A stretch of DNA of 64,000 nucleotides from Fomitopsis serialis (lineage: Eukaryota; Basidiomycota; Agaricomycetes; Polyporales; Fomitopsidaceae). Below the pieces are notes generated by a model that was not told the DNA's origin, did no database searches, and saw nothing but the letters and a program-made list of their open reading frames with translations. The DNA lies in NCBI RefSeq assembly GCF_022376445.1, contig NW_025955045.1, positions 104,684 to 168,683 of the forward strand, in the 5' to 3' direction. This document shows, piece after piece, positions 33,056 to 45,333 of this stretch. The translations under genes were made by a program, and so were the position numbers. How positions within the stretch are numbered: the first letter of the stretch is position 1; each line of letters starts with the position of its first letter.

Positions 33056-34558
33056 ATGTCTCTGCGCTCTACGCACCGTACGGCCTCTCTCATAGCCCGT
33101 AGCCACCACTCATGGCGGTCCACAACACCAAGCTATAGCCTGCACGGCGTCCTTCGGACAACATCGACGGGCTTCGTGCGCAAACAGACTCGTGCGTTCG
33201 CTACGTATGTATCTCAACCTTGCGCTCTGGTTTCACTGTTCACTCCAGACCCAAGACAGCCGTCTCAAGCACGATACACCTCCAAGAGCCATTCTTCTAG
33301 TCAACAAGCACCGGACGAAGCTCGTCGTCGACGCCATCGACACCTTGCTTGCGTGCGTCGTCGGCCTCCTGCTCGCGAAGCCACCAATTCATCCCGTTCT
33401 GCAGGTACCTCCGCGAAAAGTATCCCGACGTCCGGGTCTTCCATGAAGACAGACCCGACATTCCCCCAGGCGTCGAGATCTGGCGACCAGGTCATTCCTT
33501 CCCCACCCTAAACACACCAAGGCTCACAGGATCCTGCAGGGCCTGAGGCCGAGAAGATCAACCTCGTAGTCACGTTAGGCGGCGACGGCACCATCCTCCA
33601 CGCATCGTCTTTGTTCAAAGTAGGCGCAGTGCCGCCGGTGCTGAGCTTCTCGATGGGCACGCTCGGCTTCCTGCTCCCTTTCCGTGAGTGTCTATCCCGG
33701 CCTGTGCGCCGCTCCCTCATCATGCGCCCAGACATCGACGACTACGCCAAAGCGCTCGACAGCGCCTTCGCCGGCCGCGCGACTGTGCTTCACCGCATGC
33801 GGCTCTCATGCCGCTTTCACGACTGCGACGGGGAGCGGCTGGAAGGGCAAGCACAAGGTCTGTAAGTGCGCCGTGCATCTCGGACGAGCATACTAATTCG
33901 CGCCCAAGACTGGCAGGTCATGAACGAGATCGCGCTGCACCGCGGCGCCAGTCCGCACCTCAACACGATCGACATATACGTTGACGGGCAGCACCTCACC
34001 GAGGCTGTGGTACGCCCCGCCCTCACCCTCACATCCGCGCACCACACTGACCCCCACGCAGTCTGACGGCCTCATCGTCTCCACGCCGACAGGGTCCACA
34101 GCGTACTCGCTCTCCGCCGGCGGGCCCATCGTCCACCCGTCCCTGAGCGCGCTCGTCCTGACGCCCATCTGCCCGCGCAGCCTCTCCTTCCGCCCGCTCG
34201 TCTTCCCGTCCTCGTCCTCGGTGACGCTCCGCGTAAGCACCCCGCCCCGTCCCCGCCCGAGCCCCGCTGACCGCCCGCGCTGACGCAGGTGAGCGAGCGC
34301 AGCCGCGCCTCCGCCGGGCTCGCCCTCGACGGGCAGACGTCGCACGTCCTCGGGCCCGGAGAGGCGGTCACCGTGCAGGCGTCAAAGTACCCTATACCTT
34401 GCATCAACCGGTCGTCGATCGCGGATCCGGAGGAGATCCAGGATGGTGAAGGGGTGGGCCCGGGGAAGGAGGATGATTGGGTGAGGGACATCAACAACCT
34501 GCTCCAGTACAACGCGACGTTCAGGAGCAAGGCGTTGTTGCGCCATAGCAGGCCGTAG
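33056..34558 (+). CDS. POS5: NAD(H) kinase, mitochondrial POS5-like
   Basis: Phosphorylates NAD(H) to NADP(H) using ATP. Eight exons join in phase: 33056-33208, 33249-33352, 33405-33490, 33540-33683, 33732-33857, 33909-34009, 34062-34232 and 34289-34558; 384 residues. Signature sites: GGDG at residues 128-131 (nucleotide phosphate binding), GTLGFLLPF directly after it, MNEIALHRG with Asn-Glu at 210-211, and STPTGSTAY at 245-253. The first 50 residues are rich in Arg, Ser and Thr with no Asp or Glu, typical of a mitochondrial presequence. This points to the Pos5 type rather than the cytosolic enzyme. The C-terminal acidic tail ends [11 protein letters not shown]. It is the first host gene to the right of the repeat zone. 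The family call is certain; the compartment is inferred. Confidence 0.92.
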
Positions 34559-35045
34559 GAGGCGCGATGTCGGGGTGAGTAGTTCCGTCGTCGGTCGGTG
34601 TCGGTATACGAGTGCAAGTTATACCACTTGGTGCAGAACAGTCGCGTGAGTCGGATGATCGAACGCTAGCACGCACCAGCGTGGTCTGGTAATGACACGG
34701 TATGTGTGCGACATGCAACATCAACTCAGTCCCAGCACTGCGATTGGTACAGCTGATTACAAGATGATAGTTCTACACAATGCTACATGCCACAGACCAG
34801 CCGATGGCGACTAGAGGTAATACAAGCACATTACAAGATTTCTTAAGTACGAGCGAGAGTAAACCGAGTCGAGTCCTCTACACACCGGTCTCAGTCCAAG
34901 CAGCCACCAATAGTTTGTCGGCAGCGTCCCAACGTAGCACTAAAAAGAGAAGGGTATACGGTCGACGCCACAAGATACAAAGACGATCGTCCACCAAAAG
35001 TCGAAGTCCATGCTTCCCACCATACATATCTGGCAGGGCGCGCGG
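34559..35045. other. Intergenic, convergent 3' region
   Basis: Space between the convergent NAD kinase (+) and the small conserved gene (-). No gene, RNA or repeat is seen. Confidence 0.5.
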
Positions 35046-35607
35046 TCACGGTAGGACCTTTTCGAGCCACCCCTTGACCTGGCCCATTGCCGACGGACTA
35101 GGCGAGCGGCGCGCCGGGGACGGGGTGCGGGACTTCGGCAGCGCATCGTTGGGGTGCAAGAACGGCGAGGACGACTTGAGCTCCTCGATCGAGACGATGT
35201 CCTCGTAGTCGCCTTCGCGCTCGTCCTCGAGGATGACCTCGGGGTGGACGTTGAGGTCGATGATCTCGTAGCACGCGAGCGTGCCGACGACGGCTTTCCA
35301 GGCCATGGGCGAGATCTGCACCGTGCGCTTGCCCTTGGGCGTGTTCGAGATGATCGTGAAGGACAGCTGTTGGGGGTGGATGTGGCGCAGGTCGTCGGGG
35401 AAGACCTCTCGCGCGAACTGGACGGCTTGCTGTGGGCATCGACTCGTTCTGAACGTCTGCTGCGCCACAGAGAATGTCCGTGCATACCTCGTATGTGTCC
35501 GCGGGTGTAACGTAGACCATCTTCTCCTTGTACCGGTAAGTCACGACGCGCGGGTCTCGGGTGCGCGACCGTGGGCGGGTTGGGTGACCAGTGTCTAGAC
35601 GGCCCAT
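35046..35607 (-). CDS. Small conserved agaricomycete protein, function unknown
   Basis: Two exons, 35607-35488 and 35429-35046, join in phase (58-nt intron, GTATGC...CACAG) to 167 residues. I recognise the pattern as a widespread but uncharacterised agaricomycete protein, not a named family. The N-terminus MGRLDTGHPTRPRSRTRDP is followed by VVTYRYKEKMVYVTPADTYE. After the splice comes a compact alpha/beta-looking region with FAREVFPDDLRHI, LSFTIISNTPKGKRTVQI and AWKAVVGTLACYEIIDLNV. An acidic stretch and a Ser/Pro tail (SRTPSPARRSPSPSAMG) end the protein. There is no signal peptide or membrane segment. The shorter exon-internal frame without the upstream exon would lose the conserved N-terminus, so the start at 35607 is preferred. 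Confidence 0.8.
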
Positions 35608-37149
35608 TGCGTGTGTCGAGGGGAGATGTGAAAGGAGGGTGCTGAAACGAGAGCGCGTCGCAAGAGTCCTTTTCAGTGTTGACAATAAGCAGTGCAAGCG
35701 CCGGCGCCTATGCAGCTATCGGGGACAAGAAGGCCATAACGCACGTTACAACAGGAACAGAAGCGGGCTGGACCACAGTCTTGTGAGCATATGCTGCGTG
35801 TCGACGAATAGTGGTGACTCGACCGACGCTTGGACACACCTGTCCGATACGCCCACAGCGCCACAGCAACATAGCTGTGCAGCGGTCGACTGAGGTTCCG
35901 GCACTGCCCTATGGACGCAGCAGCACCGTAGAGCCGACTTATAGGCTGCGCACTCTGACCGACCTGGGAGCTTGGGTCATCCTATGCAGCGACCTTCATT
36001 CTACAGTTTTCATCGCCTGTCCGGAGTGCGGTAAACATCGCTTTTTCTGACCTCTTCTAGCCGTCAAGCCACTACGAGCATTGAGGCCTGAGGAGGACGT
36101 ATTGCGATGCTCAGGCTTCGACTCCATCTGCATGTACGGCAAGCCGCAACGTAAGTCATGCAGATATCATGACCGACGGCAGCATCATCAGCATGGCTCT
36201 GCAAGACGTTCAACAATACCTAGGATCATGTTCGGTCTGTTTGCTGCCACTCAGTGAATGAACCTGTGCAATTGTGAGGAACGAGCGGGGGCTGGGCACG
36301 ATTGGGATGTTGTGGATGAGAGTAGAGGAGCGGCTTGGTGGAAGATGGTGAGTACCGTGAGTTTCGCATCCTCTCGTCGGCTACACATGGGACGACGAAC
36401 ACGTCGTCGCCGACTCACTGCATGTGCAGCGTCAAATCCATCCATTCTCCTTGCCCTGAGCAAGCACCCTGTTCATGTCTCCTGTGGTCTCCATTACTGC
36501 CTCGCATCCTATTCCAACTGTCCTCGGGGCACAGAGTGGTCAGCCTGGAGCGGCAGATGTGCTATACATGTCGTCTACTCTTCCATGCGTCCACGGAATG
36601 TTTAAATTGACAGTCTCGCAGACCAGCTAGCTGGTAGTACGGCACCATGCATCACGGATTTCGCAACGAGTATATATCCGTATAGAGGCAGCTTGTATGC
36701 GATTATAAGCAATAAAATCGTTATATACAGTGCAATTGACTATAGCGCTAGGGCTGTTATAGATACTCCATATCTCCGTGATATATTGGCCTCTCAGATG
36801 CCACCGATTTACAACCACTACAAGCTTGTACCAATTGCGCAATGGCTTGATGTATGTACTGTGCTTACTGTTTGCTTACGACGAGCCCGAAGTATTTGTG
36901 TCAACCTAAAGGCGTTGGCATACACCGATATCAAATTTCATTAAAAGTGGGTATGTATTGTTCGTTCGAACACAGCACATTCGAAGGACGTCACGACAGC
37001 ACAGCCGAGTCCAGCGGAGGGTATAGATGAAGGCGGGGGTACAATCAGTAATTTTGCCCGATTAAGCTTGAGCAGCCATGTAGTAGGCGACGCTGTTGAC
37101 ACGACGTGCCGTTGCCTCGACCTCCTGGGTAGCCGATATGACCCTTCTG
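35608..37149. other. Gene-poor 1.5-kb interval
   Basis: No recognisable gene. Open frames on both strands of 36.26-36.6 kb lack motifs and splice-supported extensions. 36.65-36.95 kb is AT-rich. The interval may contain the 3' end of a Plavaka-type element, but I found no inverted ends. Confidence 0.4.
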
Positions 37150-38480
37150 TTAATTTTGTTGGTTCAATGCCCTGAAAAAAGGCTCGGGACGAAGACGTAC
37201 GCAGCATGGAATGAGAGAAGTGCCGCTCGGCGGTCTTCAGGCATGACGTCCTCGATGGTCCGGATCAGGGAGTTGTAGAACCCTTCATACCAGAATTTCC
37301 CCCGCTCCTCCTCCGATCCCGCGCCGAACACAACCTGCGATGACAAAGAGAAGTGCACCTGTCGAGTCGATGGCATGCCCGGCGTAAGTCAACAACTTCG
37401 TCACAACCACAACTTGAGAGAATTAGCTTACCATGGATGCGGCGTATGCAATCATTGCCGGCGTGACAGTCCGAAGGTTGTAGATCCGAGCACGGCCCTT
37501 GCGGTTCGAGTGTGAGGTAACACCATCACTAGATTTTGCAACTGACGGTGCAATGAGGATGTGCTGTAGAGCCTAATTAATCGTAGTTTTCAGAGGTCAC
37601 AACGATGGCATCAAAATCGATTGCGTCGACTCACCTTGCAAATCAAGCACCCCTCGCCGAAACCCTTAAAGAAGTCGGTCCTGTCGGCACGATTGTCCCG
37701 CCATAACAGTGCTGGATAGTCTTCTGCTCCCGCAGGATAGTCCGCATGATATTCGAGGAGCGCGGCGCGTACTCTGACAACGACAATATCAGCAACAATT
37801 GACATAAATATAATGATCATCGTACTCACTTCACGTCGCCATAGTCGTATACGACGGGGCAGATGAAATGCCCCGATGACTCACAGTTGAAGCCACGATA
37901 TTGCTTTTCCATCGGGAGAGGGGGGCTGAATTCGATCCAATCACGTATTCCCGTTTTGCAAGTGTTCACGATATTGTTGCGATCGCGGGTACGCCCACGT
38001 TCGATCTGCAATTCAGCCATAATGATAGTAAGGGGATTTGAATCAAGCGCACTAATTCGACATACCATTTCAGCAAGCTCTGTGGAGCCAGTAGATCCAC
38101 GAACTGCCAGCTCGTCGGCCAGTTCAGGTGCAATGGCAAGGAGACTATCGTAGAGGGCATGAAGCTTGCGCTCCCTTTCACACTGTCATCAGCAACCAGT
38201 GTCATACATGCATGACAGAGCAAGAAACGAACCAGGATGAGTATGTACCCGCTGCAGCGTCAGGATCCCGAGCACGGCCCGCGTCGATGATCGCCTGAAC
38301 GGAACGGAACAAATCATACTGGAGGGCAAACTGGGCACCCTTCTTCTCGAGCTTCTTGCTGATGCCACTGGTGGCTCGCATGACGGGCGCCGAGGGTGGG
38401 GACTGAGGAACAACTATGGCAGAAGGAGGGGTGGCAAGTGCGCCACCAGTGTTGGACTCAGAGGAGGGAGTAAGAGACAT
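37150..38480 (-). CDS. DUF6698-family protein
   Basis: DUF6698 is an agaricomycete-specific family of unknown function, often multi-copy. Reading from 38480 down, the exons give a Ser/Pro-rich start, then KKLEKKGAQFALQYDLFR, RKLHALYDSLLAIAPELAD, and the diagnostic block KQYRGFNCESSGHFICPVVY. Next come VRAALLEYHADYPAG, the LWRDNRADRTDFFKGFGEG block, QHILIAPSVAKSS, RIYNLRTVTPAMIAYAA and FWYEGFYNSLIRTIEDV. Introns with clear ends lie near 38.12-38.07, 37.83-37.79, 37.64-37.58, 37.43-37.37 and 37.20-37.18 kb. The first intron (38.25-38.18 kb) does not resolve cleanly in phase. An in-frame upstream ATG at 38594 is possible. The stop follows ALNQQN at 37150. It is head-to-tail with the Plavaka transposase 235 bp upstream, so it may be part of that element. 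Confidence 0.75.
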
Positions 38481-38714
38481 AACTACGAGGGGAATGGATA
38501 AGTAAACGAATGAATGATATAACGACTGCGATGTTGGCTTGACAAATAGAGGCAGAGAGGGGACGGCGGAGAATGACTGTTCGTTGGCTGACATCTACGG
38601 CTTTTAAGCTCGACGACACTGCCGTGCATCCGGCGGCAGAATGCTACAGCCAAAATGTTAATGTTGTATCAGGCATGCGGCATATACACCACATGATTTC
38701 GTACCTGGTAGATA

Positions 38715-41700
38715 TCACAGGTCGTCTTCGAATCCACTAGTGTCCGAGCCTTCGCCATCCAAGTCGGGCCGTAGTGGGTCTTCATCTGAGCTATACTCAT
38801 CCTGGCTCGAGGCGCCATCGTCTTCGGAAGCATGAGGCGGCGCGGATACACCTTCATTGTTCGCTAGTGAGACAGGATGCGTGGCAGTAGCAGAGGCAGA
38901 TGATGGTGGCGCATTAGTACTTGCACTAGCTGCGAAAGTGATAGCAGCATTGAGCCGGTCCACAGTGCGAGCACGACACGCTTGGTGGCCTACTCCGAGG
39001 CCTATGTAGCGCATGGAAATGTCTCTGTCCACAAACCTATTCACGTAGTAGAATCGCCAGTCCCCAGAGATATTTCGGGCGAGGGAGGGACCGAGCAATG
39101 AGAATGTGAGGCCATGGTGGAATGCGGGGAGGAGGTGTGATGCGCGAAGAACATTGGCGGGATCTAGGAAGCCGAAGGCGTCAGGAGAGCTCGACGGCAG
39201 GAAGGATACCCGGGGAAGTCTAAAATCGTTCGCCGAGCTCGGCCACGATTGATCACGCTCGAGCCACCGGACCCACAGTAGCTCCATGCGCTCCTTCTTG
39301 TTTGTACCTGGGCGAAGAACATTAGTGTGGTATATGCCAAGGACTTGCGCGTAAGTCCACGGGTACGGCGAACCGTCGGAGATGTCGGGCGTGTGCGCCA
39401 TGATGAAGCACTTGTCGGTACCAACATGAATGATGTCCTGACCTCGGCGTAGGTCGTAAGTCGTGAAATTGATACGCGCTGTTGCATGGGTGAAGAGACA
39501 GTTGCGGTCGAGGATCAAACCCGCATTTGTCGGCCATGATGGATCCATTGCAAGGAGTCGCGCGTGGAGATGTGCCCTGAGGTCATGCACAAACGACACG
39601 AGAGCTGGGTCATCAGGGTGGTCAGCCATCAACTGACTGAGATAGAGAGTGTTTCGTTGTTCGGCAGCGATGTGGTGCTGCTGCTGGGCTGTGGTAGGAT
39701 CGGTAGCCTCATCATCAATAAGCTGCACCTTCGAACGCGTCCCCGGAACATCAACCCCAGCATCGCGAAGCTCGTCAGCCATGTGGTTCAGTCTCGACGA
39801 AATGACATCTTGGGCGACCATCTGCGCATCGGTTTCCTTCTTGTTGGTGCGGGCGTAGCGCCTCTTGATATCGCGATGTTTGAATTCACCCTGTCATCAC
39901 CCGGCATGAGCACCACTGTAACCGTAGGAATAGGATCTCGAAACTCACAGCCTGTGTCGAACCCGAGTCAGTTGTCCCAGTCGCACGAATATTTACCACA
40001 TAATCGCCTAGGAAATGTGTCTTCGGTGTGTTCAAATTGAGAGTGCGCGGTCGCTTCCCAGACGGAGCTGAATCAGTGGTTGCAAGGCCTTTGTTGACGA
40101 GCCGTGTATGGTTGCGGACTCGTCGACTGTACTCGGCAGATGACTCCTGAGTCGCGAAAGCGGGGCATGTCACAGACTTGAATTGGCGCAGTGCCTCGCC
40201 AAGCGTAGTCGTAGCTGTATCGAGCAAATCCAAGGATGAATCAGTATGCATACGCAGTTTGGCAAGGCTATGCCAATACGCAAGTGTGAAGAGCAGCATG
40301 CGGATGTTGCTGTCATGGGGTTCGGGCAGAAGACCTTCGAAACACGGAATCGCGCACTGACATGTGTCAGTGTTGCAAGTGGCTTGAATACGAAACAACA
40401 TCCGTACTTACTTGTAGAATATCCTCGAAGTCCCGTGCCGCCAGCTTCTTCATTTCCGACACATTTGATGCGAACTTCCGAATTGTGAAGGTGCCGAAAC
40501 CAGGGACTCGTCGGAAACTGTGAGATCTACCTTTAGCCTATGAGTTATCAAGGAAAACAATGATTCAACTTCTCGTCGAGCCGGTCCACCAGATTACCAG
40601 GTTGCGACTCGAGAATGCGGATAAGGTGTGTGAACACCGCTTTCCAGACTCCAAGTTCGAATTCGTGCAAGAGATCAACAACGAGGAGCACAAAGAAATT
40701 GCGAACAATGTCGGAGAACGCGTTCTATGGATGTGTCAGTACTGATGCGACTCAAGCGCGTGCAGACTTACCTGCGTCGGTACGAGTGACTGCTCCTTTA
40801 GTTCCTTCTCAACCCGGTCACTGTTAACGACGTAGCCTTGGTCGTAAATCAGAGCAGATGCCCTCTCAACCCTTCCTTGTCGGACAGTGTCATCCTGACG
40901 TGCAGTTTCCTCCCTACATGCACGATCGGCGGCAGTCCCGAGCTCACTTATTTGGTCTGTCTTGATGAGGCACCGTGGGCACGGGCACAAGCCCTTGTCA
41001 CGTATTGTTGCTATCAGTACCCTTGCATAATAGAACGAGCGTCAGCGCGATAATCCGCGAGATCCCGTGTGCTTACTTTTCTGGATAGTCGGCCGAATAT
41101 GTGAATATGCGCGGATACAGGCGTCGCTTGATGCCGTCGGAACAATCGACAACAATGCCGTTCTTGTATGCATCTAGGAACTCGGGATCATGTATCAGGA
41201 GTGCCCAGGCTGCATGAAAGAGCTCGCGCCGCAAGTGCGTCAAAAGAGGTCCATTAGCGGATTTACCACTGTGTATTTTACGGATGTGATCCTTGATGTG
41301 GTCCGGCAGCTACAGAGATGGTAATGAGAAGTCTTGTGCAATGTGCACATCTAAACAGTAGACGTACTGATGGAAGATATGCAACATGGTACCCGGCAGC
41401 GGTAGAAGGACGAGCACGGTCGTATTTCGACTGGTTGCCGAAGAGGACATAGATCGGCCATGCTTTTGCATTCCCGAATTGCGCCAGGTTTGTCGAATCT
41501 GAATATAACATGATCGCCGCAATCGCCCGGGGCAGGTCACAGCCCTCAACGCGGGGCGAGTTCTGAAGCTCGGCGTCGGCATCGAGCCATGCTTGCGACG
41601 TGTATAGCTCGCCATGGACGGTCTCGGGCAGTGTACCCGGCGGGGCATCAGGAGGGAGGTACGTCAGATGGAATGGGTGGTAGTGGAACCCGCGGGAGAT

Positions 41701-42938
41701 GTGGTACTCGCCGAAGACCCTGCTGATGAGGGGGACAAGTGGCTGATAAAAGAATTGAGGAATACTGAAATGGTCTCCTGCGATCGGTTGCTCCGCAGGA
41801 ATATCCTCGAATGGTTCATGTCGGCGAATGCGTTGGCGTGCCGTGTACTCGCTGCGCCGTGACGCCTCGGTGGAGCGATGACCGGAAGGAATCCCAATCG
41901 TCACGCTTGCCTGCCTCCATCCTTCGGCTGCATCAGTCCATGGATGCTTGGCCGTGAGAATCGCGTCGATCTTGTCAAAGTTTGCAGCTGCGGCGTCGGC
42001 TCCAGAGAAATCAGGCTGGCACAGGATCTCTTGCATTGCAGCTCGCGACGCACGCGTCTGCGTCGGATAGCTCCAAAAGTGGTGATACAGCCGCCATGCA
42101 CTAAGATTGGGGAGAGGAGCGATGATCTCGCTGACTGCACGACGCAACTTGGAGGCTCGAGGACGCCCATTCACGGGCATGCAAGATGAGACGTCAAGTT
42201 CCTCGTCAGGGACCGTCGACGGGCGGGCCTTGTACAGCCGTGACAGGCCAAAGCGGTTCGCGATCGTGCGGAACTTCTCCGCAATGATCAGGCGAACCCG
42301 AGGACGAGATTGCCCCTGGTCTGGCTGCACTTCAGGGCTAGGTGGTTGGTCATCGACGGGCTCCTCGTCGATGGGTTCGAGGCCAGTTCCTGACGATTCG
42401 GGAAGCATATCCCGAACCTTTTGTGTCATGATCCGGGTACGCGTAGATCGGCGCATGGCTGGTTCAGCGCTGCTCTCCGGTTCCGAGTCACCCACGGGTG
42501 TCAGAGGTAGACTCGAAGCGTTGTCGCTTGCCCCAGCTGTCGTTGTAAAGTCCTGTCATTGCGCATTAGTGGGCCCTCGAGACGCAGGATCAATAATAAA
42601 CTTACATATGATGCAAAAACAGGATAATCTTCCCTGATCTCGTCTGGCAAAGGTACATTGGGCATCGGGACCTGAGAAGATCCGGGAACCGGAACAGACT
42701 ACCAGTGGCTGCATCAGCATACAGACAGTGTAAGTAACAGGCAAATACCACGTACCATGGCGTTGGGATTCGCGCCCGCATTGCCGTCTACTCGTCGTCG
42801 CTTCGCGGCTCTCTCGCGGCTCTGCTCAATCTCCCAAGCGATGCGTGCTTGATCAACGACAGCTTGGCACTTCTTCTTGTGCTTCGTGAGGACCCGCTCA
42901 TCCTTGAACGGACTCGCACAACCTGGACAGGTAGGCAT
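38715..42938 (-). CDS. Plavaka-superfamily transposase, apparently intact
   Basis: DNA transposase of the Plavaka group known from agaricomycete genomes; acts in the nucleus on its own element. Roughly 1,150-1,200 residues in about nine exons from 42938 down to 38715. Order: C2H2 finger CPGCASPFKDERVLTKHKKKC at residues 4-24 and a nuclear signal AAKRRR; a long Ser/acidic linker; FHYHPFHLTYLPP; the catalytic-looking LYSDSTNLAQFGNAKAWPIY; FTYSADYPEK; the cysteine pair CPCPRCLI; VDLLHEFELGVWKAVFTHL; KKLAARDFEDILQ; HTDSSLDLLDTATTTLGEA; KHRDIKRRYARTNKK; and the C-terminal FTTYDLRRGQDIIH and WVRWLERDQSW region. Splice sites checked at about 42.76, 42.60, 41.37, 41.08, 40.77, 40.55, 40.41 and 39.95 kb are consistent. 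No internal stop or shift was found, unlike the KDZ copy. No terminal inverted repeats could be located by eye. Confidence 0.88.
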
Positions 42939-43896
42939 CCGAGTGGTAGTGTTGAACCAGGCGGTGTAGCACCACTCCTAGTCGCGAAGACAGGGTCTGC
43001 TGTGCTGGGAAATGGAAATGAATGTCGTTAGCGAATGGATACAGTTAGTGGGTGACTGAGCGAGAGGGATGAGTTCGAGTCCGTCCGAGTCGTGGTCGAG
43101 CTCGAAGTTCAAGTTGAACTGATAGTGACTCAAGCCGTGGAGGGGCGGTGCCCGTGGCCGCGAACAAACAAGACCATGCAGGATGAACGCTCTTGTATTC
43201 AGTGCAGGACATTCTAGACATCTTGTATGTAGGATATAAGCGGGTCGAATCTTGTGGTATGCGTAGAAGAGGTTTGTCAAGAAGAAAACAGATAGCGGGG
43301 CCGCGCAATCTTGCATCGCGATCACATGCGGCTTACGTGCGCTTGCAATTGGTCGGAAGATTGCGCCACTTCACAAACGCTGTAATTGCTTACCGTTCTG
43401 AAGGGGATTCCCTGATGTGCATCGAGGCTACTATGCCGTACGCACTGCGCGAATTGTCAGTATGATATGACAGATACCCATAGCATGAACCCCTTGTTCT
43501 GTCAACGACGGTACGTTATCCATCCCTAAGGTGTTCCTGCCAGTGGTCGTAGCCTGATCAGCGATATTCGCATCCACTGCGTCTCTTCAGGGCCTCGGCG
43601 TGTCGTAAAGCAGAAGGGCACACCGACGATTCGAAATCGCATGCTTCCTCAGACTGATCTTATCTCGAGCATAGTCCTCGCAGCGAACACGTTGCAGGGA
43701 ACGCTCGCGCCGTCCACGAAGACGGAAACTCTGTGGTACGAAATCACGTTCGCTCGGTCCCATGTCACGTCGAGAAGGCTTCTCACAGTCCTCGAGGATG
43801 CGCCGTGTCCACGGAGCCTGCCGTGAATAGAAGATACCCTCGAGCTTATATGTGCAGGCATGGACGGAAGGCCATCTCCATCCTCAAGGCTCATCT
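42939..43896. other. Divergent intergenic region
   Basis: It lies between the Plavaka transposase (-) and the coiled-coil gene (+). Open frames at 43.65-43.89 kb exist on both strands but have no motif, and I cannot choose between them. Promoters of both neighbours must lie here. Confidence 0.4.
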
Positions 43897-45049
43897 ATGC
43901 AGAACACCTCGCAGAACATGGGCGACAACCAACGCAACGGCCATACATCGCAAGGAGGCCAGGGTGGCCAGGGCACAGGGAACCCCCCTGCGTCCTCCCC
44001 AACCTCGCCCAATGCGGATGGACAGGCTGGCCAGAATCCCGAGCTCCAGGCGGTCAACGAGCTGCTGTCGACGATGAAACTCACGCTCACGACGCTCGGG
44101 AGCACGTTCGACTCGCTCGGTAAGCAGACCGTGAGCGTCGCGTCCTTGTGCCCTCGGATCGAAGCTGCGCGAGAGGTAGGTCGTTACGTATCGGTGTGGG
44201 CTGAACGCGCATGACAGTACCGGGGCGCAGATCCACCAGACCGGCGAGCAGCTCAAGGAGAGACAGAAGAAGCAAGACGATCGCATGAAGGAGCTCCAGG
44301 AGGCCCTCGCCGCGAACGTGAAGGAGCAGCGCGAGAAGTGGCTGAACGCCAGAGTGAACGGCATCGTGGCGGAGATCGTGCGCAAGGAGGTCCCCGGCGA
44401 GTCGACCACCAGGTAACGTACACCGTGCATGCCAACGAACATGCCGATGAAGCCGTTTGCAGCTCAACGTCCAGATCCCGAACGAGCTCAAAAACGAGGT
44501 CAACGAGTACAAGCGGCGCATCCTCCAGGTCAAGATCCAGCTGCACAATTCGTAAGTTCATACATCTACATCGCTATCATCTCTGCTCAGTGCGGTATGT
44601 CCGCTCTCCAGTGACGCTAAGAGAAGGAACTCGTTGCTGCACTCACCCTCGCACGCCGGCGACGAGCAGCTCCACTACCTCCTACCGCCGCTCGCCGCAG
44701 GAGTGCTCGAGCTTCCCAAGTGCCCCGCTTTCTTCCCTTCGCGTTTCAACGGCCTCTTCAAGCTCACCACCAAGAGCTCCTCTCGCTCCTACAAGCGTAC
44801 GGCATAGAGGAATGCACCGACGCAGCGGCAGCGAGCCCGCTCTCGCCGGGCGGGGCCGTACGCGAGGAGAACCTGAACCGGTTCATGGAGTTCATCGGGG
44901 TAGGCTGCTTTGTACTCGCCTTTGGAGGGCATCGTTGACCGCTAACGGTGTTCTAGATCGGATTGCTCGCATTGTCTACGTCCGCAGAAAGCGGTGAGAC
45001 CTTTCTAAAGAGCCCCGTAGTGACCAGGCGCCCCGGGTGGCCGTTCTAA
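43897..45049 (+). pseudogene. Coiled-coil agaricomycete protein with an apparent frameshift
   Basis: I recognise the pattern as an uncharacterised agaricomycete coiled-coil family. Exon 43897-44175 encodes a Gly/Gln/Ser-rich start and a helix NELLSTMKLTLTTLGSTFD. Exon 44231-44412 encodes a strongly charged helix (KERQKKQDDRMKELQEAL). An exon from about 44453 carries NELKNEVNEYKRRILQVKI, then after an intron AKRRNSLLHSPSHAGDEQ and PPLAAGVLELPKCPAFFPS. Near 44771 the expected GLFKLTT then ELLSLLQAYGIEEC needs a change of frame; a single G appears to be missing from ACCAAGAGCTC. The frame then continues to ENLNRFMEFIG. The last exon starts after a CTAG acceptor near 44960 and ends at 45049. Either a recent pseudogene, a sequencing error or an unusual splice. 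Confidence 0.55.
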
Positions 45050-45333
45050 AGCTGGGAGTAACTATGTCACGACTGCCCTTACGCACGAAGTTCAAGTCCA
45101 TGTATTATGTATCATGTAAGATGTAACAATATCACCCGCTTGTTCGACTCGCACCGTGCCTTAGGATCCACATCAGCCCCTGAGATAGAAGATACTGACT
45201 TTGCTTTGGAAATACATAGTCGTACACAGCATCAATAGCAAGTAACACAGCACAGCGAACTGTACCCCAACCAGTCCGACACATCATACACCTTACATTG
45301 GTATCGCTACATCAAGATTATCAATAAATACCT

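Noticed and set aside
32960..33511. Unspliced 183-residue frame over the NAD kinase start
   Set aside because: Reads through introns 1 and 2; the spliced model restores the family sequence.
38715..39821. Separate 368-residue gene
   Set aside because: It is the C-terminal part of the Plavaka transposase; upstream exons join to it in phase.
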